Shown here piece after piece: positions 1 to 11,577 of a DNA stretch of 64,000 nucleotides. Under the pieces are notes generated by a model. That model saw nothing but the letters and a program-made list of their open reading frames with translations, was not told the origin of the DNA and did no database searches. The stretch spans positions 60,555,467-60,619,466 of the forward strand of contig CM055097.1 of NCBI GenBank assembly GCA_029204225.1, given 5' to 3'. Source of the DNA: Diphasiastrum complanatum (taxonomy: Eukaryota > Streptophyta > Lycopodiopsida > Lycopodiales > Lycopodiaceae). The translations under genes and the position numbers were made by a program. How positions within the stretch are numbered: the stretch's first letter is position 1; every line of letters starts with the position of its first letter.

Positions 1-472
1 AATTGTCAATGACCGGGGTTTGGTTCAAGACTGTTTCTGGTGAGTTCAAACGAGCTATTAAGGCCAATACTAAGAGCAGTTCACTACTGGCTCTTTATTG
101 TCCCTTTTAGCCACTTCTCACTTAGAAAACAGAATCCATGGCTTTCACCTGGATTCTATGCTTTCGGTCTACGAAGAAGCACCGGCCGAGTCATCTCACC
201 AGGCCTCGAGTTCTCATAGTCGTCGTCGTCCACGCAGCGAGATTGTTATTCCTAACTCGCCTTCTGCATTACGACGTCGCACTAGGCATACCTCGTCAGC
301 TGCGCTTCCACCCCCTGCTGTTGTTCGCACTGACCTTCGCCTCTGATGCTTCCCTCACCTTTGCTTCCATTCAAGGACAGTCTGTGACCATTGGGCCTAT
401 CATTCCCATCGCAGCTGCCCAGGCTGCCTCACCCTTCACACCGAAGCCCCCTCACCAAACACACAATTTTTC
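1..472. other. Left edge, no gene assigned
   Basis: This stretch is open in more than one forward frame but shows no recognisable domain. It leads into the coiled-coil ORF starting at 473 and could be its 5' leader or upstream exons. Its base composition is richer in G+C than the rest of the window, like the ORF that follows. Confidence 0.3.
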
Positions 473-1327
473 ATGGAGACGTTCGATGATTCCGATCCCC
501 TTGGGGCCATCGAAATTTTTGAGATGCCCCAGAGCCCTGCGCCCTTTGAACTCCAATCCCCTGGAAGAGAATTCGGACATATCCATGAATCTACTGCTGG
601 TGTTGAAGATGTCAGCCAACAACCTCATAGGGAAGATAGTCCAGCCGCACTTCGGGTCGACAAAGCTGTAAAATCACCAAAACAGTTCGACGCCACAGTA
701 CCTGAAGGGTTTGAAGAGGAAGACCATTTTGAAGAAGAAGACGTAGTGGCACCTCTTCCACGCCAACCAAGGACAGCTCCATCAGGTCCTCCTGCTGCTA
801 TCGCCTCCACAACCGTCGATTCTGGGGATGCTCTAGGCTTGGTTTCAACCCTTGCGCAAGTGATCCAGTCGATGTTGGATAAAAAGAAGAAAATGAAACA
901 GAGAATCTCTGATCTAGGGTCCGAAAACACTCTGATCAACCAGAAACTTGTCCAGCTGGATCGAGAGTTGAAGATTGCCAAACAACATGAAGACAAGGCT
1001 GAAGCCGAAAAGAAGTTGGCCCAGCAACAAGCTGATTGCTTGGAGGAATACATCAGCTCCTTGCAAAATGCCCTAACAACCGCACAGGATCAGGTGGATA
1101 AGGCCGTGCAGGATGCCAAGCAACAGATGCAGCTGCTGAAGGGGCAATTACAAATGGCTGAACAAGATCGCACACTGCTTCAAGGTGAATTGGATGCGAC
1201 CACTCTTGAGCGTGATGTGTATCTTCAAACGCAAATACCAGATCATCCGGTCACACCGACGGAGATTGCATATTTGTTCAAAAAAGTGGAGACAAAGGGA
1301 ATTGAAGTTTTAGCAAACACCCGCTGA
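473..1327 (+). CDS. Hypothetical coiled-coil protein, probably transposon-associated
   Basis: Uninterrupted 284-codon frame from ATG to TGA. The first 120 residues are acidic and proline-rich with an EEEDHFEEED patch. Residues of about 135-250 form a long heptad-like, Gln/Lys/Glu-rich coiled coil. No catalytic motif is visible. The frame stops only about 15 bp before sequence related to a Helitron Rep protein begins, so it may be an accessory ORF of a transposon or a captured fragment. Its codon use is G+C-richer than the neighbouring retroelements. I do not recognise the family. Coiled-coil accessory or gag-like proteins of plant LTR elements look similar, but that is an inference from composition only. 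Confidence 0.4.
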   Translation: METFDDSDPLGAIEIFEMPQSPAPFELQSPGREFGHIHESTAGVEDVSQQPHREDSPAALRVDKAVKSPKQFDATVPEGFEEEDHFEEEDVVAPLPRQPRTAPSGPPAAIASTTVDSGDALGLVSTLAQVIQSMLDKKKKMKQRISDLGSENTLINQKLVQLDRELKIAKQHEDKAEAEKKLAQQQADCLEEYISSLQNALTTAQDQVDKAVQDAKQQMQLLKGQLQMAEQDRTLLQGELDATTLERDVYLQTQIPDHPVTPTEIAYLFKKVETKGIEVLANTR

Positions 1328-1357
1328 TAGGCCCGATTTCGTTTCCTGAGTGTTCAT

Positions 1358-1997
1358 ATGAAGTTGCAACGTATGATCGATCTTTTGAAAGATGATGGAA
1401 TATCTGGAGCCATAGTAGGAAGATTGCATGTTGTGGAGTTCCAAAAGAGGGGACTACCACATGCACATATTTTGATAATACTTGAACATGCTAGCAAACC
1501 CATAACTATGAGAGATTTTGACAATATCATTTACACTGAAAACTTGCGTGATGCATGGACCCTATGGATCACATTATCCAAATGCCCCGTGTATGAAGGA
1601 TAGGCGTTGCTCCAAAAACTATCTTAGACAGTTTGTTCAGGAGACTGCCATTGTCAATGGTTATGCTTTGTATAGAAGAAGAAACAATGGCGTTGCCGTT
1701 AGAAGCAATGGTGTAGATTTGGACATCAGATGGGTGGTGTTGTACAATAGATGGTTGAGCCTTTACTTTCAATGTCACATCAATGTAGAGGTGTGTATGC
1801 ATGTACGCAGCATGAAATATTTATACAAGTATGTGTACAAAGGGTCGGACATGATAACGGAGAGGGTCGTCGAGGAGAACGGCGAAGCACCTTCTGGCGT
1901 GACTAAGATAGAAAACTACCTGAACGTGAGGTACTTTTCTACAAGCGAAGCAGGATGGAGACTATTGGATATTCCATGGGTGCACATAAACTCGTAG
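1358..1997 (+). pseudogene. Helitron Rep (HUH nuclease) domain, frameshifted
   Basis: The first frame carries the HUH metal-binding motif in the context EFQKRGLPHAHIL. After a one-base shift near 1545 the second frame continues with the Cys/His-rich CMHGP-like segment and the catalytic-tyrosine region KYLYKYVYKG, which retains the Y-x3-Y spacing. In active elements this domain nicks and joins single-stranded DNA at the Helitron ends. The frame stops at 1997, and recognisable sequence (LAIHLPGPN...) continues past the stop, interrupted again near 2064. The break pattern shows a pseudogene. Confidence 0.75.
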
Positions 1998-2197
1998 TTG
2001 TGCGTTTGGCAATACATCTTCCGGGACCGAACGTAATGTACTTTAATGATGAAGATGATTTGTAGGATGTACTAGAGACAAACGTCGAGACGACGTTAAC
2101 TAAGTATTTTGAGTTAAATGCGAGTGAAGACCTCGAGGCGTTGAGTTGTCTATATCAAGACTTGCCTAGTAGATTTGTATAGCAAAGGTTTGCGTAG

Positions 2198-3712
2198 GTG
2201 GATTCGTCGCACTTACAGCCAAAGAATCCCAATGATTGGTACTTTGTCCATCCTTCTGAAGGGGAGCGTTTCTATTTACGGGTGCTTTTATCGAATGTTT
2301 GCGGTGCGAGAAGCTTCGAAGATCTGCACATTGTGGATGGAGAGGTTATGTCATCTTTTAGAGAGGCTTGTAGACGGAGGTTGTTTATTGATGACAGCGG
2401 TGAATGGCTCGATTATCTTGAGGAGGCTATTGTGTGGGGTACCCCATGGCAGTTGAGATTGATGTTTGCAACTTTGTTGTTGACATGTGCCCCCTCTGAT
2501 CCCATACAATTATGGAAGACCGTTGAGCATCACTTGGTTGAGGATTACATTCAACAATTCGAGGTTTTGGGGTGTAGTGGAAGCAGTGAAAACATTAGTC
2601 AAGTTGTCATAGATAAAGCTCTATGTGACGTGAAGGACATAATGCAAGCTGCAGGAAAATCTTTATCAAACTTTGGATTCACTATGCCTCAGAGGACGGT
2701 TGTCGTATCTCGGATTTTCTGCAAAGAAATGTTCCTAGATGAGAGTTAGGAGTGTGTGGAGGTCGATATAGAGCGGCTTAACGTTGACCAAAGAGCTATT
2801 TTTTATCGTGTCATTAATGGTCATGTACTTCAAGGACATGGTGGTGTGTTTTTTGTGGACGGTCCAGGGGGCATGAGAAAGACATTTTTGTACAATGTCA
2901 TGTTGGCATATCTTCGTGCAAAGGGTTTGATTGCATTAGCTGTGGCATCTTCTGGTATTGCAGCATTGTTGATAAAAGGCGGTAGGACCGCCCTACCGCT
3001 TATTCGAGGTTTAAAATACCTCCAACAGAGTTGCATGAAACCTTTACATGCAACATCTCAAAACAATCAGACCTAGGTAAATTGTTACTGTCATGTTGTC
3101 TTATCATGTGGGATAAATCTCCGATGATTTACAGAAATGCATTAGAGTGTGTGGAAAGGTCCTTACGTGACATTAGGTCGAGCGATTTTCTGTTCAGTGG
3201 GATACCAGTTGTTTTAGGAGGTGACTTTAGACAGATATTATCTGTAATTAAACGGGGAGACTGTGCTCAAGTTGTAGGTGCATCGTTAAAGTACTCTCCC
3301 ATTTGGAGTTCTGTCGAGGTCCATCGTTTGAAAATAAACATGAGGGTGTTGGGTTTTGAGAGGGGTGATGTGTTGAACCAAAGCAAGTTTGTCGAGTATT
3401 TGCTTCCGGGTTGGTAATGGGAGAGAGCATTCCTTTATGCATGATGGTGTGGTGAAAATCTCTCTACCACATATTATGTGTCTTGAGAATGAGAAGGTGG
3501 ATGACTTGATTGCATTTGTGTTTCCAAACATCATGGAAAACTATAAGAATGCTGATTTTTGGAGGGGTCGATCGATTTGTACGCCATTGAATGATGATGT
3601 AGACTTCATAAATGCACAAGTGATGGAGTTGTTTCTAGGTGATGCATGCACATTCTATAGTGCTGATAGACCTTCCTGCCTTGGTGCCAGATATGATGGA
3701 GGTAATTGGTAA
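2198..3712 (+). pseudogene. Helitron Pif1-like helicase domain, frameshifted
   Basis: The frames at 2198-2749, 2756-3000, 3000-3417 and 3389-3712 together follow the order of a Helitron helicase. They include the linker (EWLDYLEEAIVWGT), Walker A (FVDGPGGMRKTFLY), the GGDFRQILSVI motif and the late motif FPNIMENYKN followed by DVDFINAQVM. The P-loop reads GGMRKT where family members normally have GGTGKT, so a P-loop residue is altered as well as the frame being broken. The usual C-terminal part with the last helicase motif is missing after 3712. It is certainly non-functional as it stands. Confidence 0.75.
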
Positions 3713-4393
3713 TATTAGTAATGTTGTTTTTGGTGAGGTGTTTGTTATATCAAATATATGACTTTGATAGTTTGCAATTTTCAAATGCAGAGTTGTCATA
3801 TGTTGTTAAGATTATGTGTTGTTGTATGTACATTGTTTTTTTTGACATTCTTGGTGTTGTTGTAGATGTTGAAGATCTACATAAATCACAGGACTTTTGT
3901 GGAGATCTGATATAGTTATTTTGTTTTGGTGATGAGGTGTCTCGCTGCTCCATTTTGTGGTTGATAGAAGCTTATGTGGAGTTCATATTCCAGCAACAAA
4001 GGAGAAGATGTTTTCTTCCAAGAGAATATCGATTCCTATTAGATGTAGATATGTTACTTAGGAATGTTGCATATGTTTGGAGACATGTTAGTATTGTTAG
4101 ACTTAGTGACTTTGAGCCAATGTTAGAAAACCTGGTCTATGCCCAGGTATTGGTTTCTGATTTATCAGATGACTTGATGTCTATTTCTTGAAAATATTGG
4201 AATATGAAATTGTTGCTGCTTTAATTTTTTATAATAGTTTGGGTTTTTGTGATGGATGTTTTTGAAACCCACACATTGAATACACACATAGACACACATG
4301 CACACATCGCTAAATAAAAGTAAAAACACACACACATACATACACATTCCCTACCACTAAACCACCCACTCACATCATATAGACACGCAGGCA
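3713..4393. other. Non-coding interval with CA-rich simple sequence
   Basis: No gene is recognised. An 84-codon forward frame at 3937-4191 has no recognisable domain. From about 4267 to 4360 the plus strand is rich in interrupted CACA runs. The gypsy-like frame begins just after this simple sequence, so the repeat may mark the breakpoint of the truncated element. Confidence 0.4.
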
Positions 4394-6410
4394 TTGAACA
4401 CTGGAAATCATATCCCTGGCCCTATCAATCATAGACCTCCTGAAAGGAATGGAGGAGGACCTTCAAGACAAACGATGTTTCTCCAGAGAGACACTAGTAG
4501 ATACACTCCTTTCGAGAAAGGAAAAACCAAGGTAGAGGAAGAGACACCTCCCATCAACTTGATTGATATTGAACCACTTGCAAAAGAAGAAGTACTGGTA
4601 TTAACCCGTAGTGGGCAAGGAAAAGAAATATTAGACAAAACCGAAAAAACCCAAAAACAGTCACATAAAATCTCTTTTAAGGAACCCTTAAAGGAGTTAG
4701 AAACATCACCATCTACAGCACCTAAGAAACCTCCCTTGGAGGAAATACTACCTGAACAACAGGAAGGTCATGCGAACCATAAGCACACTGATGAGGAACG
4801 AGTACATGAGTTGATAGGGAGAAGATCTTCAAGAATCCCACTCATCAAAAAAATTACCAAAACCAGATCATTACCTAGATACATGAAGAATAGAGCTAGA
4901 ATGCACCGTATCAAAAAGGATATAGATCTAGGGAAAAGTTTGGGAACCCAAGATTTGCAAGAAGCATTAAACAACTTGAGTGTAGAAATCAACTTATGGC
5001 AACTCCTTAAGCTGTCCCCATTAGCGAGGAGAAAAGCAAATCACATGATGAAACCATCTACGTTACGGACGATAGAGCCTCCTAGTGTTGGACATATAAG
5101 TGCAGGTACTTTAGATCGAGCCTATCCAAAAGTAGATGTGACCATTGATGGATTAGTTATTACAGGAGCTATAGTGGATGCTGGATCCGCAGTCAACATC
5201 CTTAGTTCAAAACTGGCAGATCGCTTAGGGTTTGAACTCGAACCTGTCACTCTAACAACATTGAAGTTGGCCAATAACTCAGTTATAAAACCTGATGGGG
5301 AATTGAAACATACTCCTATCACCATAGCAGGAAAGACTACCTACATCGATTTCTATGTTATGAAAATGCATCCCGGTAGTAGGGGATATTCTATCCTACT
5401 AGGCCGTCTCTAGATTCGATTGAGTAACTGTATAATGGATATTCCAGTTGGAGTATTAGTTTTTGAAAGGGAGAAAGAAAGAGTAGTGATTGATGGATAC
5501 CCAGAAGTACCTCAATCCGAACGAGCGCCAATTGCATCAATTGAATGAAAAGAACTCACCGATAGTGATACTAGTTCTGAAACATCAACATATAATGATA
5601 TAGAATTGAGGGATGTACTAGGCTTAGAGTGAAATACCCTAGATGAACCACCTCCCAAGGTTAGAGAACCTAATATCTATCTTATAAACCTTGGAATAGA
5701 GGATGAGCTTAAGAAAATCAAAGTAGGTGCCCACCTAAGCCCCAAAGACAAGAAAACCTATGAGGACTTGTGCAAGAACTATCAGCATATATTCGCTTGG
5801 AATTATTCAAATTTGAAAGGAATACCTCCAGATTTAGTGAAGCATACTATACCCTTGAAACCTGATGGTAAACCCATTAGGTAAAAACAATGGAGGTTGT
5901 CATTTCACATGAAAGAAGGACTACTGAAGGAATTAGAACGATTGAAAGGAGCTAGGTTGATCTTTCCTGTGGACAATACGGAATGGTGTTCGCCGATAGT
6001 CCCACGACCAAAAAAGAAATATATTCAAATTGAGCCTGTGTCGACTATAAGCAACTGAACAAGCACACAAGGAAAGACTATTACCCGCTACCTTTTATAG
6101 ACCAAATGTTAGAAGAATTGGTAGGGAGAGAAATCTACACTATTTTGCTGGCTATAACCAAATAGCCATTGCCGAAGAAGATGAGCTTAAGACCACTTTC
6201 ACCACCACCTTTGGAGTTTTCGCCTATCACGTTATGCCTTTCGGTTTATCAAATGCTCCAGCCACATATCAAAGGTTTATGAATGACAAATTTGAAGATA
6301 TCTTGGATAGAAAGTTAAAAATCTTTATGGATGATTTATGAGGAGCACTTTCTGTTAGAGAACACTTAGCAATGCTTGAGAAGTGTTTTCAGAAGTGTGC
6401 TGCTACTTGT
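4394..6410 (+). mobile_element. Truncated Ty3/gypsy retrotransposon (gag end, protease, RT)
   Basis: A 339-codon frame (4394-5413) has a Lys/Glu-rich N-terminal part and an aspartic protease with the catalytic motif VDAGSAVNIL at about residue 261. After stops at 5413, about 5548 and about 5632 the same element continues with a reverse transcriptase. Recognisable RT pieces are a KDYYPLPFIDQML segment, YNQIAI, an MPFGLSNAPATYQRFM segment and the catalytic FMDD (the YxDD box) near 6330. Further frame breaks lie near 5883, 6040 and 6140. The sequence ends abruptly after the RT thumb (LEKCFQKC). RNase H, integrase and both LTRs are absent. The order PR-RT and the RT signature identify Ty3/gypsy. 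Confidence 0.8.
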
Positions 6411-7049
6411 ATGTCGTAAAATGGTGGGCATGAGCGGCAGTGGAAGCCCGAGGATTTGAGCGCGGGCATGTAGGAACAGAAACACAACAATTAGCAGCAG
6501 AAATATTCAAGTAGAAGAATTCATACAGATTGCGCAAATGAACAACGCAGTTGTAAGACAAAAATTGCACTCTGGTTAATATCAGCAGTGAGTACAATGG
6601 CTTGAAGTATTAACTTCAGCTTGCTGAGCGTGATAATGCTGGCTACAAAAAAAAACTCTAATTGAAAGAGAATTTCAATTGATTCAATTAACACTTACAT
6701 AGCTTGATTCAGCTAATATATATATTTACAAGTGTCCAAAAAAAATATCTTATGCCTTTAACTGCCATTTGCTCCAGTTTTGCATATGTACAAAGTTTGG
6801 TAACCACCCTTCGGATATTTGTTTCTCCAGCTATTTTTAGGGTTAATCGGATAAGTTGGCGACGTCAGTCTGCCAATGTTGCAAAAATGCGAAAAACCCG
6901 AAAAACCCGAAAGGAGCCCTTAGAGTGAGGGTATGCAAATCCTGAAGGTGCCCTTAGACTTAAGGTGTGTAAAATATTTTCTCATCTGTTGAAACTCGAC
7001 GCTTTCGTTGTAATGCATATAACATATTTTGAAGACTAATGTTTGAAGA
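6411..7049. other. Unassigned interval
   Basis: No gene, terminal repeat or RNA gene is recognised. The sequence holds a poly-A-rich stretch near 6645 and an A+T-rich centre. It could be a degenerate LTR, but no paired copy is visible in this window. Confidence 0.3.
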
Positions 7050-7496
7050 TTACAATTCTTCAACCTTTGTGATAGAACTGGTGTGCTCTAATTTTAGATT
7101 TGTGATCTCTTTAGCTAATGACTGATTTGTTTCTTGCAATGATTTCAATTGCTCATTCATGTTCAAGATATGAATGTTTGCACTATTTGCCAGCATTTCA
7201 GCTTGGATTCTTCGAGAATCCATAACTCTACAATAGCCAAGAAGTCCGTTGGCACCATCACCAACGAACCTTAACAAACTATGTACATCACAAAATTGAG
7301 GAGAAATATTGCTCAATGGATTAGGTGGGTACAAATCATCTTTCACCCATAGATCGATATTTTCAATTCCTTCTAACCTCCAACAATGCATTTTATATGA
7401 GTTCAGGTTAACACCCCATGTAGCTTTGGTCGTGGAATATTCCTTCTCTAACTTCACATGCAAGTGATATTTTGTTCCCATCTTGAAAACGTCCAA
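7050..7496 (-). CDS. Hypothetical protein fragment with C-terminal coiled coil
   Basis: Open minus-strand frame of about 148 codons. The first ATG in frame is near 7481. The N-terminal two thirds contain tryptophan- and proline-bearing segments (WRLEGIENIDLWVKDDLYPP) typical of folded protein rather than random sequence. The last 45 residues (NEQLKSLQETNQSLAKEITNL) have a clear heptad pattern. I do not recognise the family. It lies between a gypsy remnant and a copia remnant and has no visible partner exon, so it may be an exon of a host gene or part of a transposon. No splice sites were confirmed. Confidence 0.35.
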   Translation of the reverse strand: MDVFKMGTKYHLHVKLEKEYSTTKATWGVNLNSYKMHCWRLEGIENIDLWVKDDLYPPNPLSNISPQFCDVHSLLRFVGDGANGLLGYCRVMDSRRIQAEMLANSANIHILNMNEQLKSLQETNQSLAKEITNLKLEHTSSITKVEEL

Positions 7497-7659
7497 GATC
7501 CAAGAAGATCTTCAAAAACAAATATGGCTTAATGCTAGTTTGAAGTATGCATTTGAAATGAGCATGGCATGAGTATTGTGTCATGCCTAGGTCCTATGTG
7601 GTGGACTTTTGGAATGGCATTCAATGAAAGGCTTTGTCCTACTCTAAGGCTATCCTAGA

Positions 7660-8322
7660 ATAGTCATCGGATCACTCATGTACTTGGCAGATAATACACG
7701 CCCTGACATTGCTTATGCAGTTTTTAGAATGAGCCAGTTTGATATCAATCTAGGCCCTATGCACTGGAAGATAGCCAAAAGAATTTTGCAATACCTTCAA
7801 CAAACGAAGGATTATGGGCTGTGTTTCTCTCAGCATGAAGGATTCTAGATTGAATCCTACAGCGATGCAAGCTGGGCATCTTTGAAAGATGACTTCAAGA
7901 GCGTCTCATGAGGATGCACAATAGCAGCCGGTGCAGTTGTGATATGTGTCAGCAGGAAGCAGACCATAACTGCGCAATCATCCTTCGAAGCAGAGTATGT
8001 TGCAGCAGCCAAGATGGCGAACGAACTTACATGGCTCAAACAGTTCCTTGATGGACTGGGAGAAAACTCCAACAAGCCGCTGCTACTGTTCATGGATAAT
8101 ACATCCGGCATTAATCTAACTAAGGATCCAATGTTTCATTCCAAGACGAAACACATTGCTCTCAGATATCATCTGAAAAGAGATCTGGTTGAGAAAGACA
8201 AGCTGAAGACCGAGTTTATTCCAACAAAGCAAATGGTGGCTGATATTTTCACAAAGCCTCTTGACAAGGCAATTTTTGAGAAACAGCGTGCAAGCCTAGG
8301 AATTAAAAAAAACCAGCCTTGA
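7660..8322 (+). pseudogene. Ty1/copia RNase H fragment
   Basis: The forward frame encodes the end of a copia polyprotein. It starts with the connection region (SLMYLADNTRPDIAYAV), then the RNase H domain (YSDASWASLKDD, SSFEAEYVAAAKMANE, LFMDNTSGINL), and ends with the VADIFTKPLDKA motif that closes most copia pol genes. Two in-frame stops, near 7848 and 7909, break it. Upstream RT sequence is absent and no LTR follows directly. It belongs to the same lineage as the inverted fragment at 11491-11908, judged by shared residues. Confidence 0.85.
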
Positions 8323-8528
8323 GAGAGAACTAAAGAAACTAGAAATTTTCTATCCTTCAAAGCCTTAGCATTTTTCTTAATTTTTCCTTGCTGTTTTTCT
8401 TACTATCGCATTTTAAACTATGTTTCGCGTAGTCTGAATTGTTTCGTCACACAGTTTGCAAATTTTGGTCATGAGGAAAATGCATCCCTAAGTCAAAAAC
8501 ATTTAGAAAATGATTTTGGCCAAATCTC

Positions 8529-8803
8529 CCGACACTGTCACAAAATGCCTTAGAAAAGTTTTCAGGCCTACTCTCGGGTGTTTTGCATTTTTCGCCCTTC
8601 AAAGAAAAAGCGACATTGTCTCCAAATGCCTTGGAAAAATTTTCAGGCCTACTATCGGGTTTTTCGCCTTTCAAAAAAAAGCAACACTGTCGCCAAATGC
8701 CTTCCAGATAAAAACAAAAGGTGCCCTTGAAAATGTGACACTACCCTTTGAAAATGTGACATTGCCCTTGAAATTGCGACATGCCTTTAAAATTGCAAAA
8801 GTG
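8529..8803 (+). repeat. Two adjacent minisatellites
   Basis: First array: a unit of about 70-80 bp starting CGACA(C/T)TGTC...AAATGCCTT and containing TTTTCAGGCCTACT is repeated at 8529-8609, 8610-8680 and partially at 8681-8706. Second array: a unit of about 20 bp resembling CCCTTGAAAATGTGACACTA is repeated about four times at 8724-8803 with increasing divergence. The units share no obvious sequence. The arrays follow the RNase H fragment and may lie in the 3' non-coding part of that element. Confidence 0.7.
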
Positions 8804-8996
8804 TCCTTCAGCAAAAATTTGAAGGTCTGCAGCATGAAGGCACTGTGCAACGGGCAGAAAGCGGCTGATGCACGGAGGACAGTGATAGAAAACTAGAATC
8901 AGTTTTGATTAAGCCTAATGTATTTCTTTTGATTAGAGCTTTAACTTAATCAGTTCCCTGGATTGATCACATATAGGATCAATGAAGGAGATCACA

Positions 8997-9000
<4 letters not shown>

Positions 9001-9069
<69 letters not shown>
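9001..9069. repeat. (GA)n microsatellite
   Basis: Uninterrupted AG dinucleotide run of about 69 bp. Confidence 0.98.
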
Positions 9070-9071
<2 letters not shown>

Positions 9072-9389
9072 AAAGGAGAGATCACGGATACAGAACAGAC
9101 AAAACTATAACAGTTTGATATAGTTCGAGAGTGAGCTCACAGATTAGCAGTAGCTAATTTTATTACTCGTGAGAGAGAAGCCTCTCTTGCGCCAATGCGC
9201 TGATCTAGAAAATAGATAGCGCTCAAAAAAAACTTTGTAAATTCAATTCTGGCAATAGAAGTGATTTTTACAATACTCTGTTTCTGTAATGTGTATAATC
9301 TATTATGTTTATGCATGCTAGCAGTAGATATATTTCTGATGTTGTTTTACTCAATATTATCTGTTGTTTACAAGTTTACTTTTGCAACA

Positions 9390-10350
9390 GATCGTCAGTA
9401 GCGATCTGGGGCTTGGACGAGAATTGGACCGCAGTTAGTAGCAGTAGCTACTCCTACCAAGTTGGCTCTATCCGGCCTTCATCTCCGAGAACGTCGCAGA
9501 CTCCCATCAGTTTTCTGGCCTGTTTACCGACTAGACAGTCTTGACAGACAGGTAATTTGACTTTCCTATCAGGATAGTCGAGATCAAACACAATGGATTG
9601 CTTAGACATTTGTCGTATAGAAGCATGATTCAAATGACCAAGTCTATAATGCCAAAGTAGACGTTTATTTATTTGAATAGAAGTACTGAGTGCCTGACTA
9701 GAGGAGAAAAGTACTGACTTAATCTATACAAGTATCCATGCCTCTTTCCGAGTGCTAGGATCTTGCTTGTCCTATCGACTACTTTACATTGATCACATTC
9801 AAACTCTACTTTATGTCCTAGATTTGTAATTTTGCTTACAAGGAGCAGATTTGTTGACAGATTCCGTACATCTAGGGCATTCAAAAGTAGCTTAGATGTG
9901 ATCATTTGCAAAGTTAAATCTTACTGTACCTTTACCTTTGATAGCTTGTGTGCTATTGTCACCCATGTGAACATATCTTTTGGTACTGTAAGGCACATAG
10001 GACTTGAAAGCAGCCAATATGGCTGGTCATGTGCTGTGTGGCTCCGAAATCCAGAAATCGGGAGTTGTCGTTCGATGCTTCTTGATGGCTAGTCATGAAG
10101 GCATCTTGATCCGCTTCTTGAATGGGTTGTGGTGCTTTTGCAGGTGCATTTGCCATCTGATTCCACTATCCCTTGCTGTTGTTCTTTGCTTGTAGTATCC
10201 GACAATCTTGAATCTCATGGTTGTTTCTTTTGTAGTATCTACAAAGCAGCTTATTCTTTGTCGGCGGGTTCCACTACTCTTGATGTTGTGTTGGTTTCTG
10301 ATTTTGCTTCAATGGCTTTGGGCCTTTCTTCTTCTACTTTGTTCTATTGA
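9390..10350 (-). pseudogene. Ty1/copia fragment: zinc knuckle, protease, GAG-pre-integrase
   Basis: Read on the minus strand from 10350 down, the order matches a copia polyprotein. A damaged zinc knuckle (CRYYKRNNHEIQDC, with the second Cys replaced by Tyr) is followed by the protease active site (FLDFGATQHMTSHIGCF, where D-S/T-G is normal). Next come VRNLSTNLLLVSKI and the GAG-pre-integrase motif LLWHYRLGHLNHASIRQM with CQDC. Stops near 10150, 9710 and 9440 interrupt it. RT and RNase H are missing. The fragment lies opposite in orientation to the RNase H piece at 7660-8322. Confidence 0.75.
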
Positions 10351-11445
10351 TGCACAAGACGTGAGAGTCGACAGTCAAGTGATGAGAATCGTGAGATGCT
10401 CTGATATGTGTAATGAATCTAGGAGAGAAAAATTTACGAAACAGTCACAACTCTCTTTCAAGATTTGGATGGAGTTTAGATGCGTTTGCTCGGCACTACC
10501 AGCCGAAATACTCCTACAATCCTCTAGAGAGTAGTCAGTTACTACTGATCTACGTTCATAAAATTAATACAACATTCGACTTAATTTCAACCAAGGTGGG
10601 GAATTCAAAGGGAACAAGAAAACTCAGACATATGAAATAAACAGCATAAGCATTCAACATCCGAGATCAGACACAACTAGAAAATAATCTATATTGATTT
10701 CTTCTGATTTCTTCAGGGCACTGCATGCGAATCCATGCAGTGCGTTGGCACGAGAGAAACATGGTTCTCTCACGAGTAGTAGTATCGCTTCACTAGCGGA
10801 CAATTGGATCTTCTGATCTTAGACAAAATTATCTTCTCGCACGCAGGCGGAGCTTCTATTTGTGTTCGTCTTGATTACTTACTAGCATCAGACTTCTTCA
10901 GTGTATCTTCTCTTAGTTACACTCTGTGCATCATGTTCTGATATATGTCAAGTATTATCCAGTAAGTATGGTCTCTCTATGTAAACCTAAGATTAAAGTG
11001 ATTATACATCTACAACTAATCAGGGAATTACAAGAATGGCAGAGTAGCCACGACCTAGGAAGTATATGCTGACATCATGCCATCAGGTCATATCTCTGTA
11101 CTTCTGGGTACTTGCATGATCTCTGTACTCCTTGGAGCGTGAGGACAAAACGGGTGTCGTTGCCACCGTTGGTTTCGTTTACCTCGTCTGCCTTTCTCTT
11201 GATGAACTGCAAAGGAATCTTGGACGTGGATCCTTCGTGTTTGGGAATCGTTCGTCTTCGTCTATGTTGACTTTCATGTTCGTGAAACTCTTCGTGTTTT
11301 GTGTCTCCAGATGTTCGAGTTCGCAAACATTTTTGTCAGGTAAAGGGCTAAAAGCTAGCAAGGCTTTGTAATCAGAAACACTTTGTTTTTTCAGCTCCCT
11401 CTCAAAGCATGGTAGCTTTATGATCCCGAGACTGCTCCTTTGTCT
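10351..11445. other. Unassigned interval
   Basis: No recognisable gene. Short frames at about 11075-11361 on the minus strand are hydrophilic (His/Arg/Glu-rich) and might be decayed gag sequence belonging to the copia fragments on either side, but no motif supports this. An A+T-rich section spans about 10540-10720. Confidence 0.3.
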
Positions 11446-11577
11446 CTATGAAGGTGGTCTGCATCATCTTCCTTTCAATCAGATCCCTTTGTCCAGAGCT
11501 TTAGTGAAGATGTGAACAACCATATCTTTCATTCCTATGAAGGTGGTCTGCATCATCTTCCTTTCAATCAGATCCCT
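11446..11577 (-). repeat. 43-bp direct repeat, 89 bp apart
   Basis: The segment 11446-11488 is repeated exactly at 11535-11577. The second copy belongs to the copia RNase H domain. The first lies just beyond the end of the domain on the minus strand. A slipped or switched template during reverse transcription would explain a second copy placed downstream of the gene end. Confidence 0.85.

Larger units (their letters stand above)
1343..3712 (+). mobile_element. Degenerate Helitron (Rep/helicase coding part)
   Basis: Successive forward frames encode the two diagnostic Helitron modules in the right order. A rolling-circle Rep domain (about 1358-1997) is followed by a linker (about 2198-2749) and a Pif1-type helicase (2756-3712). 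The reading frame is broken by shifts near 1545, 2995 and 3390 and by stops at about 2064, 2178 and 2747, so the copy is inactive. Family knowledge: Helitrons move by rolling-circle replication using this Rep-helicase. The 5'-TC and 3'-CTRR/hairpin ends could not be identified, so the element borders are unknown and only the coding span is annotated. Confidence 0.8.
8323..9389. other. Repeat-rich interval without genes
   Basis: No gene is recognised. The interval contains two nested minisatellites (8529-8803) and a GA microsatellite (9001-9069), annotated separately. The remainder shows no coding pattern. Confidence 0.5.

Noticed and set aside
3937-4191. Possible continuation of the Helitron helicase
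   Set aside because: No helicase motif is seen after 3712; the phrase VAYVWR has a chance resemblance to a frame near 27460 but nothing more.
9832-10534. Several overlapping plus-strand frames
   Set aside because: They are antisense to a copia gag-protease fragment or run past its end without any motif.
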